Shown: positions 25,473 to 35,392, counted from the stretch's first letter. The stretch is 64,000 nt of DNA from Prevotellaceae bacterium UBA1391 (GCA_002305265.1 DBQP01000010.1:62001-126000); one strand, 5' to 3'. A program made the numbers and translations. The notes: generated by a model not told the origin, from the sequence alone.

Positions 25473-26591
25473 ATGATTACAGCAGATCAACTGAAAGACG
25501 TGAAGGAGCGCACGGAAGCGCTCTACAGATATCTCAACATCGAATCGAAACTTGTGGAGGTGGAGGAGGAAGAACTCCGCACGCAGGCCCCCGGATTCTG
25601 GGACGACGCCAAGAGCGCGGAGGCACAGATGAAGAAGGTGAAGGACATCCGCAAGTGGATTGACGGCTACGAGGAAGTGAAGGCGGCCGCAGACGAGCTG
25701 GAACTGGCCTTCGACTACTTCAAGGAGGAGCTCGTGAGCGAGGAGGAGGTGGACGCGGACTACGTGCGCGCCCTGGCCCTCGTGGAGGAGCTGGAACTCA
25801 AGAACATGCTGCGCGAGGAGGCCGACGGCATGGACGCCGTGCTGAAGATCAACTCGGGTGCCGGCGGCACCGAGAGCCAGGACTGGGCACAGATGCTCAT
25901 GCGCATGTATCAGCGCTGGGCCGAGGCCCACAAATACAAGGTGACGATCTCGAACTTGCAGGACGGCGACGAGGCCGGCATCAAGACGGTGACGATGGAA
26001 ATCGAGGGAGACCAGGCCTATGGCTTCCTCAAGGGCGAGAACGGCGTGCACCGCCTCGTGCGCGTCAGCCCCTACAACGCGCAGGGCAAGCGCATGACGA
26101 GCTTTGCCTCGGTGTTCGTGACTCCGCTCGTCGACGACAGCATCGAGGTGGTCATCGACAAGAGCAAGATTTCGTGGGACCTCTTCCGAAGCGGCGGTGC
26201 CGGCGGACAGAACGTGAACAAGGTGGAGACGGGTGTGCGCCTGCGCTACCAGTATGTCGACCCCGACACCGGCGAGGAAGAAGAAATCCTCATTGAGAAC
26301 ACGGAGACGCGAAAGCAGCTGGAGAACCGTGAGAACGCCCTCCGCCTGCTGCGCTCCCAGCTCTACGATCGCGCGCTGAAAAAGCGCATGGCCGAGCAGG
26401 AGAAGATCGAGGCGGGAAAGAAGAAAATCGAATGGGGAAGCCAGATCCGCAGCTACGTGTTCGACGACCGGCGGGTGAAGGACCACCGCACCAACTATCA
26501 GACGTCGGACGTGACGGGCGTAATGGACGGCAAGATCGACGACTTCATCAAGGCCTACCTCATGGAGTTCTCGGCGAAGGCGGAAGAATAA
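25473..26591 (+). CDS. prfB: Peptide chain release factor 2
   Basis: This 372-residue factor releases nascent chains at UGA and UAA. Seen are the N-terminal helical domain, GAGGTESQDWAQMLMRMY, the codon-recognition loop region VRVSPYNAQGKRMTSF, and the catalytic SGGAGGQNVNKVETGVR. The recognition tripeptide reads SPY where the textbook form is SPF. The gene is one uninterrupted frame: no in-frame UGA frameshift site is present around codon 25. ATG 25473 is used because the promoter box overlaps the upstream ATG. Confidence 0.95.
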   Translation: MITADQLKDVKERTEALYRYLNIESKLVEVEEEELRTQAPGFWDDAKSAEAQMKKVKDIRKWIDGYEEVKAAADELELAFDYFKEELVSEEEVDADYVRALALVEELELKNMLREEADGMDAVLKINSGAGGTESQDWAQMLMRMYQRWAEAHKYKVTISNLQDGDEAGIKTVTMEIEGDQAYGFLKGENGVHRLVRVSPYNAQGKRMTSFASVFVTPLVDDSIEVVIDKSKISWDLFRSGGAGGQNVNKVETGVRLRYQYVDPDTGEEEEILIENTETRKQLENRENALRLLRSQLYDRALKKRMAEQEKIEAGKKKIEWGSQIRSYVFDDRRVKDHRTNYQTSDVTGVMDGKIDDFIKAYLMEFSAKAEE

Positions 26592-26694
26592 GCCGGACAC
26601 CGAGGGCGATTCCGCCGCGGCCGTGGTGCCCGCTGGCAGTGGCGCGCCTTCCCGCACTGGCTGTTTGGGCAGGACGGCGGCAGCGAGAAAACAG

Positions 26695-26745
26695 AAAAAA
26701 TCCGTGCGATGCAGGAGCTAAGTCCTTGCATCGCACGGATTGGTT
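26695..26745. terminator. Bidirectional terminator between prfB and the fucosidase gene
   Basis: A perfect 15-bp stem (26699-26713 with 26727-26741) with a 13-nt loop. It has an A-run on the left (T-run for the leftward fucosidase transcript) and GGTTTT on the right (for prfB). Confidence 0.9.
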
Positions 26746-26789
26746 TTCAGGCCTCGCGGAACGGAAGACTCCGTCCGCACGGGCGCCGG

Positions 26790-29700
26790 TCAGGGCTTGT
26801 AGACCTTCAGCGTGCGCGTGCCCTGACGCATGATGAAGAGTCCGTGGGCAGGTGCAGCGCCGAGACGCTGTCCGCTGAGCGTGTAGTATTCGATGCGGGC
26901 GGCGGCATCGAAGCTGCCGGTGCCGTCTGCAGCCGGGGCGATGATGGCGTTGGGGTCTTCTCCGTTGCCGTAGCTGAGCAAGGTGATGTTCGTCGTGCGG
27001 AACTCCTGTGCCCCACTACCCTCGGCGATGTTGGCCTGCCAGCCGAGCATCAGCTGGGTCGGCTCGGCGAGCGTGAAGTAGACACCCCAGAGTTTACCGT
27101 CCTTGGCGCAGGTATTGATGTTCTTCCAAGCGATGGCTTCATCCTTGATGTCGGAAGTGGCCAGCGGCGCTGCGGAAGCAAAGACATAGGCATCGTAGAG
27201 ATTGTAGAGTGCCTCGTAGGAAGACCCGAAGTAGTAACGGCCTGCGGGGAGCTGCACGTTCTGATAGATGCGGACGTTGTGGAGGTCGGACTCGGCCGGA
27301 GCATTCTGACGGTCGTCCCAAATGCCGATGCAGAGATAGTCGTCGCCGGGGTACTTGTCGAGACCACCACGGATGCCCTCTGAGTTGGAGACGATGCCGT
27401 AATTGTCGACGATCCAGTTGAGCGGAGTGGAGAAACGGGTGGTGACAGAGGGGTCGGCCCGCTCGAAAGCGCTGCGCTCGGGCAGTACGGACAGCGTGAT
27501 GTCGACGGCATCGAGCTCGTCGGGCTGGCTGGCCACGTTGCGCCCATTCTGCTGGAAGTCGGCCCAGGCGTCGGAGAGGGTCTGATAGGCGTCGACGATC
27601 TCGTCGAACGACGCCGTCGGCTGGAGCGCACGGGCTGCCTCGATGATGGGCTGCAGGGCGGCGAAGGCCGTGGAGGAATAGTGGCCGGTATTCTCACTGA
27701 CCTTCAGTGTCGGCAGCTTGTCGTCGATGGCCGCGAGCAGCTCCGCCACTTTGTCGTAGTTGATGAGACCATAGGAGAGGAGCGTGACGCTCTTGACGCG
27801 GAACTCCTGCGCACTGCCGCCCTTCGTGAGGTCGGCCTGAAAGCCCAGGATATAGTCGCCTGCTTCGGCAATGTCGAAGAAGATGCCTTCGGTGTTGGTG
27901 CTGTGGTCGGCCGTGAGGTTGATGCGGCGGAATGCAATGGCATCCTCCGTGATGCCCTCAGTGGTGAGCAGCGAGGCGGAGGCGAAGATGTAGGCGGCGT
28001 CGTTCAGCGCATAGGTCGTCTGATACTCCGCTCCGAAATAGTAGCGGCCCGGCTCAAGATGGACGGTGCGATAGATGCGTGCCTGCGAGATATCGCCCTG
28101 CTGATTCTGGTTGCGGTCGTCCCAGATGCCCAGCATCAGGCAATCGTAGCCGGGATAGTTGTCGAGACCTTCTTTCGTTCCGCTGCCGCCGTTGGGGATA
28201 CTGAAGTTCTCCACGGTCCAGTCGCGCGGACGGGAGAAGCGGGTGGTGACGGAAGGATCGAGACGGGAGAAAGCGGATGTCTCCCCGAAAATGCCGTTGC
28301 TGATGTCGGTGGCGCCTTCCATCTTAGGGAGACCACCGAGATTGCGTCCGTTGTTACGGAATGCAACGAGCGCTTCGCGGAGCGCGTTGTAGGCATCCTC
28401 AATGGCTGACTCGCTCGAGCTGCCGTCAACCTCCATAGCGGCATCAAGCGCTGCCCGCAATGTAGCAACGGCCGCTGGAGAGAAAAAACCGGTGTTGTTC
28501 GAGATCTTGGCTTCCTCGAGCTGCGCATCCACTTCCATGATGAGCGCGTCGAGCGCTTCCGTGTCGGCCACACCATAGGAAAGCAGGATCACGGACTGTG
28601 CACGGAACTCCTGTCCGGTGCTGCCGGAGGCGAGATCAGCCTGGAATCCGAGATAGACGTCCTGCTCCTGATCGAGCGTGAAGGTGATGCCGCGTGGCGT
28701 GGAGCTGATGCCAGCCTTGCTGATGGATTCGAAAGCCAGTGCGGAGGCAGGAAGCGCATCGGTCGCCGTGAGCTCGGTGGAAGCGAAGATATAGACAGAG
28801 GAGAGCTGATAGTTGGCCGAGTAGGCTGCACCGAAGTAGTAGCGGCCCGGCATGAGGTGCACTTTGCGGTAGATGCGGGCGTTGGTGATGTCGGATGTGT
28901 AGTCGTCGACATCTTCCCCACCCCAGACACCGAGCATCAGACAGCTGGTGCCGCCGTAGGCATCGATTCCGTTCTTAACGCCTTTGCTGGCGTCTTTCTG
29001 CGGGATGGTGAAGTTCTCCACGGTCCAGTTGGCCGGTGTTCCGAAGCGAGAGCCCATTTCGGATGCTGTGAATGCGCTGGCCTCGACGAGCTGAGCCACG
29101 GTGATGTCTTCTGCGCCGGTTGCATCGGGAGTGGTGCCGACGTTGATGCCTTCTGCCTTCAGGGTTTCGTAGGCGGTGGCCAAATTGCGGATGGCACGCT
29201 GCTCGGCAGATGCGCCCATGCCCACGACGGCCTTGGCGTCGGCGATGGCAGCGGAGAACGCAGCGACAGCGCGGCGGTTCCACCAGCCTGTGTTGGTGGA
29301 GATGCGGGGACGGATCTCGTCGAGTTTGGTCTCATATAAGCCAATCAGTTCCGACAGGCTCTGCTCTCCTGCAGTGGATTCGTCGAACGTGATGACGAAG
29401 ACCGGAGCGATGGCGTTGGAGGTATTGGCGGGAACGTCGACGGTCAGGCCATCGATGGTGTTCTCGAAGGTGACGTCGCCATGGCCCAGCAGGCTGACGC
29501 GCTTCACGTCGCCACTGAAGTACTTCGAGGTCCTGCTGAAGGAAGCAAACGTGAACTTGCCGGCAGCGGGCCAGCGCATGATCGTGGCGAAGACAGTGTC
29601 GTTGCGCTGGACAAAGCGCACATCCTTGGCGGTGTAGTTGTTGCTCTCATTGAATCCCTGCGAGTTGAGCGGATTGGAGGCCTCTGCGAGCGGGCCTTCG

Positions 29701-30971
29701 CCGAAGTTCTTCCAAGGACGCGTGCCGTAGATGGAGATGGCGTTGACGTCCATCCAGGCCTTGATGCCCTCGAGCACGGCAAGTTCCTTCTCGTCGATGG
29801 TACCGTTGCCGCGGATGGGCACGCTGAGGAGGAGGTTGCCGTTCTTGCTGACGATGTCGACGAGCATATCGACCACTTGCTGGGCGCTCTTATATCCGTT
29901 GTTGTTGTAGACGGAGCGGTCGTAGTGCCAGCTGCCGATGCAGGTGCAGGTCTGCCAGTAGTCGTCCTGCGGACGGTCGGGTACGCCACGCTCCACATCC
30001 CACAACATGGCTTTCTTCTGCGACGTGTTGAGCTTCTTGCCCATGACGACAACCTGCTGCTGACCGCCATGCTGCGACGCGCTGCGATTGTAGAAATGCG
30101 AGAGAATGTTCAGGCCCACGCTCTCGTCGCAGCCGTAGAAGGGGAGCACGGTGTCGTCGAAATAGAGCATGTCGGGGCTGAAGGTGTTGACGGCCTCCAG
30201 GACGCGGTTCTGGAACTTCATCTTGTAGGCTTCGCTCGGAAGGGAGGCTCCATTGCCCCAATCCCACTGCGAATGGATGGTGCCGGCGGACTCGTAATTG
30301 GTGCTCGGCGTGTGGTTCTGGGCGTAGAGTTCCTGTGGGTCGTAACCATTCCACCACTTGCCTGCGCCATCAGCTGCGGTGAGGTTGCCGTCGTAGTCCT
30401 GTGCCAGCTCATACCAAGTCCAGGCATGGCTGCCATGCATGGATATGCCGAGCGGGAGGCCGTACTTCTTGCAGGCGTCGCTCCAGCCTTTGACGATGTC
30501 TTTCTTCGGCCCCATGTTGACGGAGTTCCACGACTGATAGGGGCTGTTCCATAGGTCGAAGTTGTCATGATGCTGTCCGAGGGTGAAGAAATAGCGCGCG
30601 CCCACGCTCTTGTACAATTGGATGAGCGCATCGGGATTCCACTCTTCTGCCTTCCACTCGTTGATGACATCCTTGAAACCGAAAGTGGCTGGGTCGCCGT
30701 ATTTGCTGACGTGGTAGTTGTATTGTCCGCTTCCCTCGTCATACATACCCCGCGCATACCAGTCGCCAGCTTCGGCCTCGCACTGCGGGCCCCAGTGGGC
30801 CCAGATGCCGAACTTGGCATCCTTGAACCACTCGGGACAGTCCCACGATGATAGATTCTGCCAATCGGGGGTGAATGCACCCGTCGCAACCGGCACGTTG
30901 GTCTGGGCACTGGCCGCCAGAGCCGTACCCATCAAGAATGCGCAAAGCGCACGTCGAATCGTGTTGTTCAT
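26790..30971 (-). CDS. Secreted multidomain GH29 alpha-L-fucosidase
   Basis: This 1393-residue protein starts with a signal peptide (ending ASAQT). The GH29 catalytic domain covers about residues 28 to 520: WFKDAKFGIWAHWGP, the substrate-binding GQHHDNFDLW near 135, and FSPDMLYFDD near 270, whose Asp is the likely nucleophile. Then comes a three-fold repeat of a helical FIVAR-like segment plus a beta-sandwich, carbohydrate-binding-like module; the beta modules are at about 618-800, 887-1069 and 1157-1335, each with ARIYR or VRIYQ, PGRYYFG-like and GFQAD- or GWQAN-like motifs. The last 35 residues (IEYYTLSGQRLGA...KVYKP) resemble a type IX secretion C-terminal signal. ATG 30971 is set by the signal peptide. 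Confidence 0.88.
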   Translation of the reverse strand: MNNTIRRALCAFLMGTALAASAQTNVPVATGAFTPDWQNLSSWDCPEWFKDAKFGIWAHWGPQCEAEAGDWYARGMYDEGSGQYNYHVSKYGDPATFGFKDVINEWKAEEWNPDALIQLYKSVGARYFFTLGQHHDNFDLWNSPYQSWNSVNMGPKKDIVKGWSDACKKYGLPLGISMHGSHAWTWYELAQDYDGNLTAADGAGKWWNGYDPQELYAQNHTPSTNYESAGTIHSQWDWGNGASLPSEAYKMKFQNRVLEAVNTFSPDMLYFDDTVLPFYGCDESVGLNILSHFYNRSASQHGGQQQVVVMGKKLNTSQKKAMLWDVERGVPDRPQDDYWQTCTCIGSWHYDRSVYNNNGYKSAQQVVDMLVDIVSKNGNLLLSVPIRGNGTIDEKELAVLEGIKAWMDVNAISIYGTRPWKNFGEGPLAEASNPLNSQGFNESNNYTAKDVRFVQRNDTVFATIMRWPAAGKFTFASFSRTSKYFSGDVKRVSLLGHGDVTFENTIDGLTVDVPANTSNAIAPVFVITFDESTAGEQSLSELIGLYETKLDEIRPRISTNTGWWNRRAVAAFSAAIADAKAVVGMGASAEQRAIRNLATAYETLKAEGINVGTTPDATGAEDITVAQLVEASAFTASEMGSRFGTPANWTVENFTIPQKDASKGVKNGIDAYGGTSCLMLGVWGGEDVDDYTSDITNARIYRKVHLMPGRYYFGAAYSANYQLSSVYIFASTELTATDALPASALAFESISKAGISSTPRGITFTLDQEQDVYLGFQADLASGSTGQEFRAQSVILLSYGVADTEALDALIMEVDAQLEEAKISNNTGFFSPAAVATLRAALDAAMEVDGSSSESAIEDAYNALREALVAFRNNGRNLGGLPKMEGATDISNGIFGETSAFSRLDPSVTTRFSRPRDWTVENFSIPNGGSGTKEGLDNYPGYDCLMLGIWDDRNQNQQGDISQARIYRTVHLEPGRYYFGAEYQTTYALNDAAYIFASASLLTTEGITEDAIAFRRINLTADHSTNTEGIFFDIAEAGDYILGFQADLTKGGSAQEFRVKSVTLLSYGLINYDKVAELLAAIDDKLPTLKVSENTGHYSSTAFAALQPIIEAARALQPTASFDEIVDAYQTLSDAWADFQQNGRNVASQPDELDAVDITLSVLPERSAFERADPSVTTRFSTPLNWIVDNYGIVSNSEGIRGGLDKYPGDDYLCIGIWDDRQNAPAESDLHNVRIYQNVQLPAGRYYFGSSYEALYNLYDAYVFASAAPLATSDIKDEAIAWKNINTCAKDGKLWGVYFTLAEPTQLMLGWQANIAEGSGAQEFRTTNITLLSYGNGEDPNAIIAPAADGTGSFDAAARIEYYTLSGQRLGAAPAHGLFIMRQGTRTLKVYKP

Positions 30972-31094
30972 AGATTTTTTGAAATGAAATGATGGTTGAT
31001 ATGATGGTTCTTCTATTATCAGGGCGTCAAGTGGAATCAGAAATATTACATCCAAACTTTCTGACAAACAAAAATTAGGAAAAAAAATACGCTG

Positions 31095-31102
31095 CAAAGA
31101 TA
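31095..31102 (-). promoter_or_regulatory. Promoter box of the fucosidase gene
   Basis: TATCTTTG on the reverse strand, about 124 bp upstream of ATG 30971, within an AT-rich divergent region. Confidence 0.65.
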
Positions 31103-31275
31103 GATGTTCGCCACGAATCCGAAGTGGAATATATCGGCCAAGAATAGGATTTCGTCGACCAAGTGTCGTTGATGTAGCCTTTTGATGCTCCCAAGCCAGC
31201 CTCAAGACCGCTAAAATGTCGACAATGTCCTATATCGCGTCGCCGAAGTCCACTTCGCGAACAGACGAAAATTTC

Positions 31276-31283
31276 TACCTTTG
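31276..31283 (+). promoter_or_regulatory. Promoter of the fucose utilisation operon
   Basis: TACCTTTG followed by GCAAG, 78 bp upstream of the mutarotase ATG and divergent from the fucosidase promoter. Confidence 0.7.
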
Positions 31284-31360
31284 CAAGTGTCAACAAAATG
31301 CTGACGGCGCATCATCCACCAACTGATGCTTCTATATAATAAGATTCCAGACCCTACGTC

Positions 31361-31759
31361 ATGAATACAACAGCTTCTCCAGAGAGCGGATATCCCGTCC
31401 GTCAGTTTGGAAAAAAAACGAAACGTTATGTACAACTGCTCACGCTGGAGGACAATCCGGAGCTCATCCGACAGTATCGTCTGCTGCACAGCCCTGAGCA
31501 GCACTGGGTCGAAATCCGCGAAGGCATCCGTGCAGTCGGCATCCTCGAGATGGAGATCTATATCCACGGCCACACCATTGTCATGATTGTGGAGACGCCG
31601 GAAGACTTCGACTGGACGCCTGCCATGCAGCGGCTGGCCACGCTACCGCGGCAGGCAGAGTGGGAAGCCGTTGTCGGTGAGTTTCAGCGCTGTAGCGCAG
31701 AAGCCACGTCGGACGAGAAATGGCAGCTCATGGACCGCATGTTCTACCTCTACAGCTAA
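31361..31759 (+). CDS. L-rhamnose/L-fucose mutarotase family protein
   Basis: This 132-residue protein belongs to the RhaM (DUF718) fold: RYVQLLTLEDNPELIRQYRLLHS at the N-terminus, the conserved H-x-x-x-E-x-x-x-x-x-x-x-A-x-G-I core, MEIYIHGHTIVMIVE, and the C-terminal MDRMFYLYS. RhaM interconverts anomers of L-rhamnose; members placed in fucose operons are thought to act on L-fucose. Position next to a fucosidase and fucose permease favours L-fucose here. It is the first gene of the rightward operon. Confidence 0.88.
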   Translation: MNTTASPESGYPVRQFGKKTKRYVQLLTLEDNPELIRQYRLLHSPEQHWVEIREGIRAVGILEMEIYIHGHTIVMIVETPEDFDWTPAMQRLATLPRQAEWEAVVGEFQRCSAEATSDEKWQLMDRMFYLYS

Positions 31760-32063
31760 AGAGCAACCTCCTGCGCTCCGGGACAGACGTAAGGCCCTGT
31801 GGGAGCCAGCGAATAACACCTATCCTCTTGCATCACAAGCCCGCTTTCCGTTCATGTCTGCCGGCAATCGTAGAGACTGACACCATCTACGCACGACGGC
31901 CCCGTCCCATGATCGGGAACAGCCATCGACATTTATTCACTGGCGTAGCGCTACAATCAACGGCTGAAGCCGCTGCTGCTCCAAAAACCATAGGAGAATC
32001 GGCTGGCGGCCTGCCTTGAAAGATAAACACACACTCACACTTTTTCACCTCTCAACATCCACC
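31760..32063 (+). other. Intra-operon gap without a gene
   Basis: About 300 bp between the mutarotase and aldo/keto reductase genes. I see no open frame with coding character, no TAnnTTTG box and no strong terminator hairpin, so read-through from the promoter at 31276 is likely. Confidence 0.5.
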
Positions 32064-32996
32064 ATGATCTACAATGAACTCGGCCGCACAGGCCTGCGCC
32101 TATCCAATATCAGTTTTGGCGCTTCGTCGCTCGGAAGCGTCTTCCGAGACATCCAAGAAGAAGAAGGCATCCGCGCCGTTGAAACAGCCATCGAAAACGG
32201 CATCAACTTCATCGACGTCTCGCCCTACTACGGCCACTACAAGGCTGAGACTGTGCTTGGAAAGGCGCTGCGCCGCATTCCCCGCAACCAATATTATCTC
32301 TCGACCAAGGTAGGAAGATACGGCAAAGACGGGGTCAACACATGGGACTATTCCGGACGACGCGCACAGGAAAGCGTGAGCGAGAGCATGGACCGGCTCG
32401 GGCTGGACTATATCGACCTCATCAACGTGCACGACATTGAGTTCGCCGACCTCCGTCAGGTGGTGGACGAGACCCTGCCTGCACTCGTCGAACTGCGCGA
32501 GAAGGGACTCGTCGGGCACGTCGGCATCACCGACCTGCAGCTGGAGAATCTCGTTTGGGTCATCGACCACTCGGCACCCGGCACCGTGGAGAGCGTGCTC
32601 AACTTCTGCCACTATTGCCTCAACGACGACAAACTTGTCGATTACCTCGACTACTTCGAGGAGCGGGGCATCGGCATTATCAATGCCTCTCCGCTTGCGA
32701 TGGGACTTTTGTCGGAACGTGGTGTTCCCAACTGGCACCCTGCGCCACGTCCGCTTGTCGAAGCCTGCAAACGTGCTGCCGACCACTGCACCGCCCGAGG
32801 CACGCACATCGAGGAACTGGCCGTCTCCTATGCTGTCAGCAATCCGCGCATCTGCACGACGCTCTTCTCGACGGCCAATCCGCAAAACGTGCTCAAGAAC
32901 ATTGCCAACGCGGCACGCCCCGTCGACGAGACACTGCTGGAAGAAGTGCGCGACATCATCGGCGAACAGCAGCGCGTGAGCTGGAAAAATTCATAA
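32064..32996 (+). CDS. Aldo/keto reductase, probable L-fucose 1-dehydrogenase
   Basis: This 310-residue (alpha/beta)8 enzyme carries the AKR tetrad: Asp and Tyr in FIDVSPYYG (about residue 50), Lys in LSTKVGRYG and His in INVHDIEFAD. NGINFIDVSPYYGHYKAETVLGKAL is typical of the AKR group holding L-galactose, D-arabinose and L-fucose 1-dehydrogenases. In context it most likely oxidises L-fucose to L-fucono-lactone with NAD(P). The substrate is inferred from neighbours only. ATG 32064 removes a 16-residue unlikely extension. Confidence 0.85.
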   Translation: MIYNELGRTGLRLSNISFGASSLGSVFRDIQEEEGIRAVETAIENGINFIDVSPYYGHYKAETVLGKALRRIPRNQYYLSTKVGRYGKDGVNTWDYSGRRAQESVSESMDRLGLDYIDLINVHDIEFADLRQVVDETLPALVELREKGLVGHVGITDLQLENLVWVIDHSAPGTVESVLNFCHYCLNDDKLVDYLDYFEERGIGIINASPLAMGLLSERGVPNWHPAPRPLVEACKRAADHCTARGTHIEELAVSYAVSNPRICTTLFSTANPQNVLKNIANAARPVDETLLEEVRDIIGEQQRVSWKNS

Positions 32997-33143
32997 GCCC
33001 TGCCGTCCTGATTCCATAGGCAGCGTGTTGCCGAGGGCCATCGACATCTTTTCGGGAAAACTGTTGGACCTTCGTACAGACGTACCTGCACCACGAACAA
33101 CAAGACCAGACACCGCTATATTTCCATCTTATCTCATCCAGCC

Positions 33144-34085
33144 ATGAACCGCCCTACCGACCTTCTCATCATTGACGCCCACGCCCATCTATGGCTTAAG
33201 CAGCAGGCCGTTGTGGAAGGGAAGCACATCGATCCCCTTCCCGACGGACGCGCCATGTTTATGGGGGAGCCACGTCAGATGCTCCCGCCCTTCCTGACAG
33301 ACGGACGCAACACCGCCGAAGTCTTCCTCTCGAATATGAACTATGCGCAAGTGAGCGCAGCAGTCATCACGCAAGAGTTCATCGACGGTCAGCAAAACGA
33401 CTATCTAGAACAGGTGAGCGCCACCTTTCCCGACCGCTTCCGCTGCTGCGGATTTGTCGACTTCCGCCAGCCGGGCTATGCAGCCGCTGCGCGCCAACTG
33501 ATGGACGAGCGCGGTTTCCGAGCCATTGCCCTCCCAGGCCACAGACTGAACAACGATACGGACGGACACATCCGCTTCACCTCCGACGAGCCGATGGTGC
33601 TCTTCAAGGACATGGAGCAGCGGGGCGCCATCCTCTCGCTTTGCCTCGACGACGACGCACGCCAGATTGGCGAAATGAACGAGGTGCTGCAGGAGTGTCC
33701 CAGCCTCAAAGTAGCCATCGGACACTTCGGACTGGTCACGTCGAAGCTGTGGAAAGAGCAAGTCTTGCTGGCACGCTATCCCAACGTGCGCATCGAGTCG
33801 GGCGGCATCACCTGGCTCTTCAACGAGGAGTTCTATCCTTTCAGCGGTGCGGTCCGCGCCATCCGCGAAGCTGCCGACACCGTCGGCATCGACCGCCTCA
33901 TGTGGGGATCGGACTATCCGCGCACCATCACGGCCATCACCTACCGCATGTCCTACGATTTCCTGTTCCGCTCCGACTTGCTCAACGAGCAGGAAATCCG
34001 CGCTTTCCTAGGCCTCAACGCACAGCAATTCTACGGCTTTGGACAGTTGTCCGTGCCGCCCTATGTCAAGAACATGTCGGAATAA
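33144..34085 (+). CDS. Amidohydrolase 2 family, probable L-fuconolactonase
   Basis: This 313-residue TIM-barrel hydrolase has the metal-binding DAHAHLW at the N-terminus, GHRLNNDTDGHIRF, VAIGHFGLVTSK, and the C-terminal LMWGSDYPRTIT with the conserved Asp. It belongs to the COG3618-type lactonases and amidohydrolases. Next to an L-fucose dehydrogenase-like enzyme, the expected reaction is hydrolysis of L-fuconolactone to L-fuconate. It ends 16 bp before fucP. Confidence 0.85.
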   Translation: MNRPTDLLIIDAHAHLWLKQQAVVEGKHIDPLPDGRAMFMGEPRQMLPPFLTDGRNTAEVFLSNMNYAQVSAAVITQEFIDGQQNDYLEQVSATFPDRFRCCGFVDFRQPGYAAAARQLMDERGFRAIALPGHRLNNDTDGHIRFTSDEPMVLFKDMEQRGAILSLCLDDDARQIGEMNEVLQECPSLKVAIGHFGLVTSKLWKEQVLLARYPNVRIESGGITWLFNEEFYPFSGAVRAIREAADTVGIDRLMWGSDYPRTITAITYRMSYDFLFRSDLLNEQEIRAFLGLNAQQFYGFGQLSVPPYVKNMSE

Positions 34086-34101
34086 CTTCACCATTGATAT
34101 C

Positions 34102-35355
34102 ATGAAAAAGAACTACACCCTCCCGCTCGCCATGGTGTTCAGCCTCTTCTTCCTCTGGGCTATCAGCAGCAATCTGCTGCCCACCATGATTCGCCAGCTG
34201 ATGAAAACATGCGAGCTCAACACCTTTGAAGCCTCCTTCACCGAAACAGCCTACTGGCTGGCCTATTTCATCTGGCCGATACCCATCGCCATGTTTATGA
34301 AGCGCTACAGCTACAAGAGCGGCATCATTTTCGGACTGCTGCTGGCAGCTGTCGGTGGTTTGCTGTTCTTTCCGGCTGCCATGGTCAAGAGCTACGCCGG
34401 CTATCTCTGCGTGTTCTTCGTCATTGCCACCGGCATGTGCTTCCTCGAGACAGCAGCCAATCCTTATGTCACGGCGCTGGGCGATCCGCAGTCAGCCACT
34501 CGGCGGCTCAATCTGGCCCAGTCGTTCAATGGTCTCGGTGCGTTCATCGCTGCCATGTTCCTCAGCAAGCTTGTGCTCAGCGGCCACGACTTCACACGTG
34601 AGACGCTGCCTGCAGACTATGCCGGAGGTTGGGCCGGATACATCGAGAACGAGACCGACGCCATGAAGACGCCGTACCTCATCCTCGCCGGCATGCTTCT
34701 GCTTATCGCCGTTGTCTTCGCTCTCACCAAACTCCCAAAGGTGCAGGACGAACTCGAGACCAGCCACAAAGAAACGAAGCTCATCGACTTCAGCGTGCTC
34801 AAAGTGCCTCATCTGCGCTGGGGCGTCGTCGCTCAATTCTTCTACAATGGCGGACAGACCGCCATCAATAGCCTCTTTCTCGTCTACAGCACGAAGTATG
34901 TCCACATCAGCGAGGCGGACGCCACCACGCTCTTCGGCTTCTACATGCTGGCATTCCTCGCCGGGCGCTGGATTGGCACGCTGGTCATGGTACGCGTCAA
35001 GCCAGAGCAACTGCTCGTCGTCCACGCCATCGCCAACGTCCTGCTGTGTGGCGTCGTCGCCCTCGTCGGAGGCTGGACAGGCATCTACTGCATGATTGCC
35101 ATATCCTTCTTCATGTCCATCATGTACCCCACGCAGTTCTCGCTCGCTCTCCGTGGCCTCGGCGACCGCACCAAGAGCGGCAGCGCCTTCCTGGTCATGG
35201 CCATCGTGGGCAACGCCTGCGTGCCCCAGCTGACCGCTTACTTCATGCACGTCAACGAGCAGGTGTACTACATCGCATACATCGTGCCGCTCATCTGCTT
35301 CCTCGTCTGCGGCTGGTACGGCGCCAGAGGCTGTCGCATCCGCCCCGCAGCTTAA
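34102..35355 (+). CDS. fucP: L-fucose:H+ symporter FucP-type MFS permease
   Basis: This 417-residue inner-membrane protein has twelve predicted helices. FucP-family marks are FLWAISSNLLPTMIRQLMK, ATGMCFLETAANPYVTALGD with NLAQSFNGLG, and FFYNGGQTAINSLFLVY. The Asn-Pro-Tyr and Asn-Gly-Leu-Gly motifs are shared by the FucP/GlcP/NagP sugar permeases. Clustered with fucosidase and fucose-oxidising enzymes, L-fucose is the best substrate guess. ATG 34102 starts the first helix; the upstream in-frame ATG overlaps the previous gene. Confidence 0.88.
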   Translation: MKKNYTLPLAMVFSLFFLWAISSNLLPTMIRQLMKTCELNTFEASFTETAYWLAYFIWPIPIAMFMKRYSYKSGIIFGLLLAAVGGLLFFPAAMVKSYAGYLCVFFVIATGMCFLETAANPYVTALGDPQSATRRLNLAQSFNGLGAFIAAMFLSKLVLSGHDFTRETLPADYAGGWAGYIENETDAMKTPYLILAGMLLLIAVVFALTKLPKVQDELETSHKETKLIDFSVLKVPHLRWGVVAQFFYNGGQTAINSLFLVYSTKYVHISEADATTLFGFYMLAFLAGRWIGTLVMVRVKPEQLLVVHAIANVLLCGVVALVGGWTGIYCMIAISFFMSIMYPTQFSLALRGLGDRTKSGSAFLVMAIVGNACVPQLTAYFMHVNEQVYYIAYIVPLICFLVCGWYGARGCRIRPAA

Positions 35356-35392
35356 ATATCTAACCACCCTAACACCTATCACGACTCACCCG

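Noticed and set aside
25447..25560. Programmed +1 frameshift in prfB
   Set aside because: I checked the first 40 codons: the frame is continuous from the ATG with no in-frame UGA and no CUUUGA-like slip site.
30972..31205. N-terminal extension of the fucosidase by 78 residues
   Set aside because: It would cross the promoter box at 31095 and bury the signal peptide inside the protein.
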